A stretch of 64,000 nucleotides of DNA from Gilvimarinus xylanilyticus. Its GTDB lineage: Bacteria; Pseudomonadota; Gammaproteobacteria; Pseudomonadales; Cellvibrionaceae. Positions 36,213-43,594 of this stretch are shown piece by piece. The stretch's first letter is position 1, and every line of letters starts with the position of its first letter. The stretch covers positions 186,001-250,000 of the forward strand of contig NZ_JAMFTH010000005.1 in NCBI RefSeq assembly GCF_024195295.1, in the 5' to 3' direction. The notes under the pieces were generated by a model. The model was not told where the DNA came from. It did no database searches and was given only the letters and a program-made list of their open reading frames with translations. The translations under genes were made by a program, and so were the position numbers.

Positions 36213-38114
36213 TTAGTCGTTAACGGTGGGGTCGTACATCCACAGAGTATTGTTCTCTTGGAAGCCGTCCTCGCCGATAACAATGCGGCCGTCTTCTAAC
36301 ACGATCACATTGTCGGGCTGAGACAGGGCGTTCACATCACAGCGTTCGGCGCCGTCCAGGCTAGAGCGGTAGGTCGAGCCCATGACCACAGGTTCTATAC
36401 GGTTAACATCATAGGCGTCGGCCCCGGTTAACAAAGGCATGCGATAAACGCCGCCGCACTCTTTTACCCGCGGGGTCAGCTGGATATCGCCTTCGTCATC
36501 CACCATGCCGTTGTCCATGTCGGCAATGGCAAAGTAAACATAGGCTTGGTTTACCTCTTCGCCGGCAATCAGGTCAGTGCCTTCAACCGCTTCTTCGGCG
36601 CGCTTGTGGTTAACGTAAATACCCTCGAACTTGCGCCACTCGGCGGTAGCGCCTTTGGCCCGTGCGGCCTTGCGCGATTCCAAAAAGGCGATGCGATCAT
36701 CCATGGGCATACCAGCGGTGGTGCTGCCGCCGCCATTGGCAACGCTCGGGTAGTTGGCTTCACCGGCGGCCCAGGCGTCGGCGTCCGCGTCGGTCAGATA
36801 GTTACTCTGGCCTTCGACGAAATCGGCGGTGGTAATGTCATCAAAGTCGGCAATCCAGCCGTCAATGGTGGCGTTGTCGCTGTGGGCCAATTCAATCCAC
36901 TCGATGTCAAAGCCGGTGGTCAATGGCTCAAAGCTGCCGGCATCCTGGGTCAGCTTGGCACCGTACAAGGTACCCGCTGACAAGTCGCCCGCATTGTCGG
37001 CGACAAACTTAAACATCACGCCGTTGGTGTCATCCTGCGACAGGTAAACGGTTTTAGAGTCGGGCATCACAATGGAGTTTTCGTGCTCAAAACGCCCTAA
37101 GGTGTAATGCTTAACCGGTACCGGCTTGTCGCTGGTGGGTTCTGTGATTTCCACGATGTAGTGGTATCGATAGGTGTTGGGGAAGCTCGCGGCACCGTCG
37201 GCATCGCTGGCGGTGGGGTCAATATACATCGCCATCATATCGCGCGCGGTTTGCAGCGATGGATCGTTCCACTCTTGGGTATCGTCGCCCTGATTGCCCC
37301 ATTCTTCTGAGGTAAGTGGCGTGCCCCAGGGAGATACCGAGCCAAAGCAGTTGGCGATGGTGCCATAGGTGCCAAAATCCAGCATCTGCACATCGTTGCT
37401 GTCCACAGACCAGTAACCGGTGCTGGCGTCTTTGTTCAGTTTAATGCGGCTCATACCGCCGGGAATCGATTCCCAGTTGGTAAACAAGTAGCCTTGATTG
37501 TCGCCGGTGGGAACAAAGCCGTTAAAGTCGGGAGTGTCGCTGGAAACGACTTGAGTGCTGCCATCAGTGGCCATCACGCTGCCGAGACCCTCGGGCAGGG
37601 CGCCGCCAAAGTTATCCATGGTTTGCCCCAGCACTTGATACTCGCCGTAGGCGACCTGCACCGTTTCGCGCTCTTGCTGAGTTTGTGGCACGCCCACTGA
37701 CACCAGATTTTTCGGCAGTTGGTTAACGTTGACCCCCGCGAGAACACCCACGGTACCGGTGTTAAAAATCTTGCCGTCGTTGTCGGCGGTGGTGTTAGCG
37801 TCGCTGGGGTGCTGTACGTTAAAGAACAGATCGCCGCCGTCGGTTACATAGGCGCCGGTCACTTCGGCGCCGGCGGGCACGGTGGCCAGACGGGTCAGAC
37901 CGGGGGTCATCAGGCTGGCGCTGCCATCACTGCCGCCTTCGCCATTGCCATCGGTTCCATCTTCGCCGTCTTCCCCGGCGGGGCCTTCAGGACCTTGTGG
38001 GCCAGCGGGGCCCTGGGCGCCGTCGTTACCGTCGTCGCCATCGCAGGCGGCGAGCATCATGGCGCTGATCATGGCCAGCATCAGGCGGCCTTTGCTATTC
38101 AGGGTAAACGTCAT
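36213..38114 (-). CDS. PhoX-type (DUF839) phosphatase-like lipoprotein with collagen-like linker
   Basis: The 633-residue product has a lipoprotein signal peptide (LAAC, Cys24), then nine Gly-X-Y triplets (32-58: GAQ, GPA, GPQ, GPE, GPA, GED, GED, GTD, GNG), then a beta-propeller of the PhoX/DUF839 family. That family shows metal-site features such as GRFEHENSIVMPDSKTVYLSQDD and ends with a PDNVIVLEDGRIVIGEDG strand. PhoX enzymes are Ca2+/Fe3+ alkaline phosphatases exported by Tat. This one carries a Sec lipoprotein signal instead, with no twin arginine, so the route or activity may differ. It stands alone on its transcript, ahead of a strong terminator. Confidence 0.8.
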   Translation of the reverse strand: MTFTLNSKGRLMLAMISAMMLAACDGDDGNDGAQGPAGPQGPEGPAGEDGEDGTDGNGEGGSDGSASLMTPGLTRLATVPAGAEVTGAYVTDGGDLFFNVQHPSDANTTADNDGKIFNTGTVGVLAGVNVNQLPKNLVSVGVPQTQQERETVQVAYGEYQVLGQTMDNFGGALPEGLGSVMATDGSTQVVSSDTPDFNGFVPTGDNQGYLFTNWESIPGGMSRIKLNKDASTGYWSVDSNDVQMLDFGTYGTIANCFGSVSPWGTPLTSEEWGNQGDDTQEWNDPSLQTARDMMAMYIDPTASDADGAASFPNTYRYHYIVEITEPTSDKPVPVKHYTLGRFEHENSIVMPDSKTVYLSQDDTNGVMFKFVADNAGDLSAGTLYGAKLTQDAGSFEPLTTGFDIEWIELAHSDNATIDGWIADFDDITTADFVEGQSNYLTDADADAWAAGEANYPSVANGGGSTTAGMPMDDRIAFLESRKAARAKGATAEWRKFEGIYVNHKRAEEAVEGTDLIAGEEVNQAYVYFAIADMDNGMVDDEGDIQLTPRVKECGGVYRMPLLTGADAYDVNRIEPVVMGSTYRSSLDGAERCDVNALSQPDNVIVLEDGRIVIGEDGFQENNTLWMYDPTVND

Positions 38115-38193
38115 TGTTATCTCCTCGTTTTTTAATGGTGGCTAAACACGGGAGCCAACATTAGTGAGCCGAGGTGACGCTTATTGAACTGTT

Positions 38194-38215
38194 CGGTTAA
38201 GTTTCCGTGAAGTTT
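38194..38215 (-). promoter_or_regulatory. Tandem 11-bp direct repeat, possible Pho-box-like operator
   Basis: CGGTTAAGTTT is followed directly by CCGTGAAGTTT (9 of 11 identical, plus strand), 80-101 bp upstream of the PhoX-type ATG. An 11-bp period is that of PhoB half-sites, but the sequence is far from CTGTCAT. Recorded as a weak candidate. Confidence 0.3.
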
Positions 38216-38226
38216 TTAAGACAATT

Positions 38227-38250
38227 AAGCCACAGCAAATACTGTGGCTT
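38227..38250 (-). terminator. Hairpin downstream of hpf (probable terminator)
   Basis: A perfect 9-bp stem (AAGCCACAG/CTGTGGCTT, 6-nt loop) lies 28 bp past the hpf stop. The downstream minus-strand sequence is T-rich (TTAATTGTCTT) without a pure T run. It also insulates the PhoX-type promoter. Confidence 0.6.
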
Positions 38251-38277
38251 ATTACATGAAGTGATAATGGGGTGGGA

Positions 38278-38610
38278 TTAGCTGGCCAGGGCGTCTTCGT
38301 CATCCAGCGCCGGTTTGTCGTGGCGATTGCCTTTTACCGAACCCTTGCGGTGGGCCAGTGCCGCTTCCATTTTTTTGGCGGCCTGAGCAATAGCGGTGTA
38401 CATGTCGTGGTCGGCTGCCTGAACCGCCACCGGAGCACCCAGGTATTGGGTCGTGGCTTCGATGCTCTGGCTAGAGCGCTCGACGGTGAGGGTAATGTTA
38501 ATAGAGTCCAGCTGGGGGAAGTGCTTGGCAACCTTGCCGAATTTCGCTTCTACATTCTCTTTGATAGCGTCTGTAACTGTAACGTGATGACCGGATACAT
38601 TGATTTGCAT
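38278..38610 (-). CDS. hpf: Ribosome hibernation promoting factor, short form
   Basis: The 110-residue protein is a short HPF/YfiA-type factor that binds the 30S decoding centre and promotes 100S dimers in stationary phase. The fold MQINVSGHHVTVTDAIKENVEAK and the conserved Asp-His-Asp-Met-Tyr-Thr-Ala-Ile segment are family hallmarks, followed by a short basic/acidic tail. Here it is not in the usual rpoN-hpf-ptsN cluster, so it may be a second copy. Confidence 0.9.
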   Translation of the reverse strand: MQINVSGHHVTVTDAIKENVEAKFGKVAKHFPQLDSINITLTVERSSQSIEATTQYLGAPVAVQAADHDMYTAIAQAAKKMEAALAHRKGSVKGNRHDKPALDDEDALAS

Positions 38611-38756
38611 AGACTTGCTTCCTTTTACCGCTTACCTCTGAAGTTAGGGGCGGCGCTTTTGCGAGCGCCACAGTTTAAACATGAGCCCGAAGCGGAAAAA
38701 TATCAAGGCTAAAAACGCTAAAATTTGACAAATCTGTAATATTTGGAGGAATTGCT

Positions 38757-39182
38757 ATGTGGGTACAACGTGAAATTCAGCTGGCCCCCAAACCCCGGGG
38801 TTTCCATTTGGTCACTGGTGAGATCGAGCGTCAGCTGCCCGAATTAAGTGAATTTAATGTGGGGCTGATTCAGGTGTTTATCCAGCACACCTCGGCCAGT
38901 CTGAGTATCAATGAGAACGCTGACCCTACCGTGCGTGGCGATTTAGAGCGCCACTTTAACCACTTTGTGCCCGAGCGCGCGCCCTACTACGAGCATGATT
39001 ATGAGGGCGATGATGACATGCCCGCGCATATCAAAAGCAGCATTTTGGGGGTGAGCCTGATGCTGCCGATTACCGAGGGGCGCTTAAATCTGGGAACCTG
39101 GCAGGGGATTTACCTGTGTGAGCACCGCAATCGCGGTGGCGCACGGAGATTGGTGATTACCCTGCAGGGGGAGGGTTGGTAG
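38757..39182 (+). CDS. yjbQ: YjbQ family protein (secondary thiamine-phosphate synthase-like)
   Basis: The 141-residue protein belongs to UPF0047. It has the motifs [22 protein letters not shown], a conserved His-Ile-Lys-Ser-Ser, [16 protein letters not shown] and a C-terminal [10 protein letters not shown]. Homologues show weak thiamine-phosphate synthase activity in E. coli, but the natural role is uncertain. The ATG has GGAGG 7 nt upstream. It is divergent from hpf (146-bp gap) and monocistronic. Confidence 0.9.
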   Translation: MWVQREIQLAPKPRGFHLVTGEIERQLPELSEFNVGLIQVFIQHTSASLSINENADPTVRGDLERHFNHFVPERAPYYEHDYEGDDDMPAHIKSSILGVSLMLPITEGRLNLGTWQGIYLCEHRNRGGARRLVITLQGEGW

Positions 39183-39318
39183 CGTTATCATTCGTCATTG
39201 ACAGAAACGCCTATTTATTTAGGTTAAATGGAGACATAGGGAAATGATTGCGGTAACATTATCTGATTGATAAGAATAGTTAAGCTGGAAATCAGAACAA
39301 TCCAACAGGTAAAGGACT

Positions 39319-40026
39319 ATGAATACCTTTGATGACAACCGCAATCTGACCCATCAGGTTACCTACGAGTTGGGGCGCGCCATTGTGCAGGGCAAATACG
39401 CGGCGGGTGATAGTTTTCCCACGGAGGCGCAAATGTGCCGCCACTACCAGATCAGTCGCAGTGTGATTCGCGAGGCGGTCAAAATGCTTACCGCCAAAAA
39501 GCTGATCTCATCGCGGCCACGTCAGGGGATTCGGGTTTTGCCCCCCTCGGCCTGGAATGTGTTTGACCCGGATGTGCTGCAGTGGAGCCTGAGCAGCCGC
39601 CCCTCGGTGCAGTTGCTACGAGAATTTACCGAGTTGCGAATGGCCCTTGAGCCAGATGCCGCGGCTCTGGCGGCAGGGCGCGCCGACCAAGCATCGGTGG
39701 CGGAGATCCATCGGGCTTTGCAACAGTTAGACGCTGCCGCGCGCGGTGATGACGATTCGGTTGAGGCCGCCATTGCCTTCCACACCGCGGTTTTACGGGC
39801 CAGCGATAATCGATTTTTTATCCAGTTGTGTCATTTTATCCATACCGCTATCGGCGCCGATACCGCTACCAATCAGGTGATTTTGGCCAGCGCTTTGAGT
39901 GATTACCAAATGGTGGCCCAGGCCATTGCCAGCGCCGATGAGTCGGCCGCGCGCCGGGCCATGCAGCGCTTGCTGAGCGGGCTCGCCCCACGGGCGGGCG
40001 CCGCCCCCGTGGCGCAAGCGTCTTAA
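39319..40026 (+). CDS. FadR-type GntR family regulator
   Basis: The 235-residue regulator has an N-terminal winged helix (about 12-78, GRAIVQGKYAAGDSFPTEAQM and SRSVIREAVKML) and a C-terminal FCD effector domain (about 95-225, with EFTELRMALEPDAAALAA). FCD domains bind small carboxylates or sugar acids through metal. It is first in a plus-strand group with an SDR, an SSS symporter and an SMP-30 lactonase, so control of that sugar-oxidation group is likely. A TTATC-N5-GATAA inverted repeat sits 45 bp upstream (39259-39273). Confidence 0.92.
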   Translation: MNTFDDNRNLTHQVTYELGRAIVQGKYAAGDSFPTEAQMCRHYQISRSVIREAVKMLTAKKLISSRPRQGIRVLPPSAWNVFDPDVLQWSLSSRPSVQLLREFTELRMALEPDAAALAAGRADQASVAEIHRALQQLDAAARGDDDSVEAAIAFHTAVLRASDNRFFIQLCHFIHTAIGADTATNQVILASALSDYQMVAQAIASADESAARRAMQRLLSGLAPRAGAAPVAQAS

Positions 40027-40157
40027 AGGCAGGATGAACGTGGGTTTTGCCCTGGTTAGTGGGGCCGCCTTTTTAGCTTGATAGGGGCATAGGCAATAAG
40101 AGTGTCCGCTGGCCACGATCATTTTCATCTGACGCAGCATTCCTAGACAGAAGGCGA

Positions 40158-40163
40158 TATACT
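40158..40163 (+). promoter_or_regulatory. Candidate -10 of the SDR-symporter-lactonase transcript
   Basis: TATACT matches the -10 consensus at 5 of 6 positions, about 50 bp ahead of the SDR ATG in the 185-bp gap after the regulator. No clear -35 was found, consistent with an activated promoter or misassignment. Confidence 0.3.
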
Positions 40164-40211
40164 CTGCAGCGAGTCGGAAATATAACCGAGGTCGGTGTTT
40201 AGAGGTGAACC

Positions 40212-40988
40212 ATGTCCCCAACCCCTGAGCGTACGCTCTACCCCAGCCTAAAAGGCCAGACGGTATTTATTACCGGAGGCGCTACCGGTATCGGAGCGTG
40301 CATGGTCGAGGCTTTTTTGTATCAGGGATGTCGCGTTGGTTTTGTCGATATAGCCGCCACGGATGGTAAGCAGTTATGCCGCGAGATGGAGATTAAGTAT
40401 CCCGGCGCGGTTATTTTTATTCCCTGCGATGTAACCGATGTGCCGGCGCTGCGCGACGCGATCCAGACCGTCGAGACCGAGCTGGGCACGATAGCGGTGC
40501 TGATTAACAACGTCGCCAATGACAAGCGGTGCGACCCGCGATCCCTGTCGGACGAAAGCTGGCACAGCTCGCTGGCAGTTAATCTGGACGCGGCCTTCTT
40601 TACCACCCGCGCCATAGCGCCGGGTATGACCAAGCGCGGCGGCGGCTCCATTATCAATTTCAGCTCGATTAATGCCGTGCTAGGCCCCGCGCAAATGCCC
40701 AGCTATGTCACCGCCAAGGCGGGCCTCTTGGGCCTGACCCGAGCACTGGCGTCGGATTTCGCCTCGGACAATATCCGTGTCAATGCCATTATTCCCGGCT
40801 GGGTCGCCACCGATAAGCAGTTAGAAAAGTGGTTAAGCCCCGAAAAAGAGGCCGAGTGGATGGACAGTGTGCGTTTAAAACGCCGCCTGATGCCCGCCGA
40901 TGTGGCCAATATGGCACTTTTTCTGGCATCGAGTGATGCCTCTATGATTACCGGACAACAATTTGTGGTCGATGGCGGGCGCCTGTAG
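40212..40988 (+). CDS. SDR family sugar dehydrogenase
   Basis: The 258-residue NAD(P)-dependent oxidoreductase has the cofactor loop TGGATGIG (about 21-28), the NNVANDKR segment, the catalytic Ser-Ser-Ile and Tyr-Val-Thr-Ala-Lys (SYVTAK) and the C-terminal ITGQQFVVDGG. The start YPSLKGQTVFITGG, the NDKR block and the EKWLSPEKEAEW block resemble the xylose/arabinose/galactose 1-dehydrogenase group (Caulobacter XylB type). It probably oxidises an aldose to a lactone, which the lactonase downstream would open. The substrate sugar is not fixed by sequence. Confidence 0.82.
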   Translation: MSPTPERTLYPSLKGQTVFITGGATGIGACMVEAFLYQGCRVGFVDIAATDGKQLCREMEIKYPGAVIFIPCDVTDVPALRDAIQTVETELGTIAVLINNVANDKRCDPRSLSDESWHSSLAVNLDAAFFTTRAIAPGMTKRGGGSIINFSSINAVLGPAQMPSYVTAKAGLLGLTRALASDFASDNIRVNAIIPGWVATDKQLEKWLSPEKEAEWMDSVRLKRRLMPADVANMALFLASSDASMITGQQFVVDGGRL

Positions 40989-41071
40989 TGGGCACTCGGA
41001 TCAATCCATAATAATAAAACCCGCGTTTAGCGGAATAATTCTAAAAAACGATAATACTCTGGGAGTTGCGT

Positions 41072-42637
41072 ATGTCTTTATCAACGGTCGATATAACGGC
41101 CTTTGCCCTCTATTGTGTGGCCCTGGTGGCCATTGCCTGGTGGGTGTCACGGGAAAAAGCCGGTCACGACAAAAATTCAGAAGATTACTTTTTAGCCGGT
41201 AAATCTCTGCCTTGGTGGGCGATTGGGGCTTCGTTGATTGCCGCCAATATATCGGCTGAGCAGATTATCGGTATGTCCGGTTCGGGCTTTGCCATCGGCT
41301 TGGGTATCGCCTCGTACGAGTGGATGGCAGCCATTACCCTGCTGATTATCGGTAAGTACTTTTTGCCGATCTTCCTCAAAAAGGGCATTTACACCATGCC
41401 CCAGTTTTTGGAAGAGCGCTACGATCACCGGGTGCGGATTATCATGGCGGTGTTTTGGCTGGCGCTGTATGTGCTGGTTAACCTGACTTCTGTGCTCTGG
41501 CTAGGTGCGTTGGCGATTAACGCCATCACCGGGTTGGATTTGGTCTATGGCTTGGTGTTCTTGGCCGCCTTCTCGGTGGGCTACTCGATTTACGGCGGCC
41601 TAAAAGCCGTTGCGTTAACGGACATCATCCAGGTGGTGCTGCTTATCTTCGGCGGCTTGTTGGTGTCCTATCTGGCGCTGGATAAAATTGCCGATGGCCA
41701 GGGCGCCTGGACGGGCTTTAGCATGATGTTGGCCGAGATGCCCGAAAAGTTCGACATGATTCTCGACCCCTCCAACGAGCACTACATCAGCCTGCCGGGT
41801 ATCTCGGTGCTGGTGGGTGGTCTGTGGATTATGAATTTGTCCTACTGGGGTTTTAACCAATACATCACCCAGCGCACTCTGGCGGCCAAAAGTCTGGCCG
41901 AGGCGCAAAAAGGTATCGCTTTTGCCGCTTACTTAAAGCTGCTGATGCCTGTGATTGTGGTGCTGCCCGGCATAGCCGCGGCCATGTTGACCCCGGATTT
42001 GGCCAAGCCCGATCAGGCCTACCCCGAAATGATGAAGCTGGTGCCCCAGGGCCTGCTGGGTATTACCTTTGCCGCGCTGGTGGCGGCGATCGCCTCGTCG
42101 CTGGGCTCCATGGTCAACTCCATTTCCACGATTTTTACCGTGGATATCTACAAGCGCGTGATCAACCCCGAAGTCAGCGAGCACAAGATGGTCTGGCTGG
42201 GCCGGGTGGTCGCGGTGCTCTCGATGATTGTGGCCGTTATCATCGCCCGTCCGCTGCTGGGTAACTTTCCCCAGGCGTTTCAGTATATTCAGGAGTTCAC
42301 CGGCTTCTTTACCCCGGGCATTGTCAGCATCTTTTTGCTGGGCTTTTTCTGGAAAAAGGCCACCGCCTTGTCGGCGCTGGCATCGGCCTTTGCGTCGGTT
42401 ATTTTGTCGGCACTGTTTTGGCTATTTCTGCCCGAGTTTCCGTTTATGGATCGCGTGGGCGTGGTGTTTTTACTGTGTGTCGCCATCTCGGTGGCACTTA
42501 CTCTGGCGGCGGGTAGTAAAGAGCAGGAAAAGGCTATTCAGCTGGGCGATATCGATTTTTCCACCAGTGGCAGTTACACCCTGCTGAGTATTGGGGTACT
42601 GGTGATTACCGCGGCGCTCTATATTACCTGGTGGTAA
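41072..42637 (+). CDS. Sodium/solute symporter (SSS family), sugar type
   Basis: The 521-residue membrane protein is a Na+-coupled symporter of the SGLT-like group. It has about 14 helices and the family motifs GKSLPWWAIGASLIAANISAEQ, GSGFAIGL, YSIYGGLKAVALTDIIQ and GWTNQ-like NLSYWGFNQYI. The ATG at 41072 is chosen (GGGAG upstream) over a TTG two codons earlier. It follows the SDR by 83 bp and is joined to the lactonase gene by a 1-bp gap, so it likely imports the sugar that the two enzymes oxidise. Confidence 0.92.
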   Translation: MSLSTVDITAFALYCVALVAIAWWVSREKAGHDKNSEDYFLAGKSLPWWAIGASLIAANISAEQIIGMSGSGFAIGLGIASYEWMAAITLLIIGKYFLPIFLKKGIYTMPQFLEERYDHRVRIIMAVFWLALYVLVNLTSVLWLGALAINAITGLDLVYGLVFLAAFSVGYSIYGGLKAVALTDIIQVVLLIFGGLLVSYLALDKIADGQGAWTGFSMMLAEMPEKFDMILDPSNEHYISLPGISVLVGGLWIMNLSYWGFNQYITQRTLAAKSLAEAQKGIAFAAYLKLLMPVIVVLPGIAAAMLTPDLAKPDQAYPEMMKLVPQGLLGITFAALVAAIASSLGSMVNSISTIFTVDIYKRVINPEVSEHKMVWLGRVVAVLSMIVAVIIARPLLGNFPQAFQYIQEFTGFFTPGIVSIFLLGFFWKKATALSALASAFASVILSALFWLFLPEFPFMDRVGVVFLLCVAISVALTLAAGSKEQEKAIQLGDIDFSTSGSYTLLSIGVLVITAALYITWW

Positions 42638-42638
42638 A

Positions 42639-43490
42639 GTGGAGCTAGTCGCCGAAATCGAGCTTGGCTGCGAGTTGGGCGAGGGTGTGCTGTGGGATGA
42701 CCTAGAGCAGCGCATCTGGTGGACCGACATTTTGGGGCAGTGTCTATACAGTGCCGCCATAGACGGCACTGAGCTTAGGCGCTGGCCCGTCCCCGAGGCC
42801 ATTACTGCCTTTGGCTTTACCCACACGCCGGGCCAGCTTATCTGCAGCTTCGCCAGTGGCATCGGCTATTTTCGGCCCACTACCGGCAAGTACCAGTGGT
42901 TGGTGCGCCCGTCTTTGAGTGGCGCCGCGCGTTTTAACGACGGCCGGGTCGACCCCTGGGGTAATTTCTGGGCGGGCACCCTGTCCCCCGGGCAATCCCG
43001 CGCTAAGCTGTATCGTTACGACGGCGAGCTGATTGAGGCGCGCACCGGCCTGGAGATTGCCAATGGCCTGTGCTGGAGCCCCGACGGCAGCCAGCTCTAC
43101 CACGCCGATTCGCCGCGCCGGGAAATAAGAGTGTTTCGCCCAAGCGATGGTGAATTGGGGGCCGGGCGAGTGTTCTGTCGCACGCCTGAGGGTATCTACC
43201 CCGACGGCGCCTGCACCGATGCGGATGGCAATCTTTGGAGTGCCCAGTGGGGCGGTTCGCGGGTCGTTTGCTACAGCCCGGCGGGCGATGTGATTCACAC
43301 CTTGATGCTACCGGTATCGCAACCTTCCTGTGTGGCCTGGGGCGGGCCCGAGCTGCAACACCTGCTAGTCACCAGCGCCTGGGAGCACATGAGCCCCGAG
43401 CAGCGCCGCCGCGAACCCCGCGCGGGTAATCTCTTTGTTTATCACACTTCTTTTCGCGGCCGCCCGTGCGACCGCTGGGTGGAAAACTAG
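42639..43490 (+). CDS. SMP-30/gluconolactonase family lactonase
   Basis: The 283-residue beta-propeller protein hydrolyses sugar lactones and needs a divalent metal. Motifs are LGEGVLWDD (metal Glu), RFNDGRVDPWGNFWAGT (metal Asn/Asp), NGLCWSPDG (Asn) and YPDGACTDADGNLW (catalytic Asp). A GTG start at 42639 follows the symporter stop (TAA) at a 1-bp gap. This is the second enzyme of an oxidative aldose pathway: SDR, then lactonase. The dehydratase and aldolase must lie elsewhere. Confidence 0.9.
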   Translation: MELVAEIELGCELGEGVLWDDLEQRIWWTDILGQCLYSAAIDGTELRRWPVPEAITAFGFTHTPGQLICSFASGIGYFRPTTGKYQWLVRPSLSGAARFNDGRVDPWGNFWAGTLSPGQSRAKLYRYDGELIEARTGLEIANGLCWSPDGSQLYHADSPRREIRVFRPSDGELGAGRVFCRTPEGIYPDGACTDADGNLWSAQWGGSRVVCYSPAGDVIHTLMLPVSQPSCVAWGGPELQHLLVTSAWEHMSPEQRRREPRAGNLFVYHTSFRGRPCDRWVEN

Positions 43491-43594
43491 GTGTAATAAA
43501 AGGTAAACCCCGCTATGATCATAGAAAAATACGCCAACCGGGAAGGTGGAATCGAAACGCAGGAGAGCATAATAGAGGATCAGCGGCACCTTTT

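Noticed and set aside
40027-40211. Small gene between the GntR regulator and the SDR
   Set aside because: The minus-strand frame at 39793-40221 is a shadow of the regulator and has no binding site.
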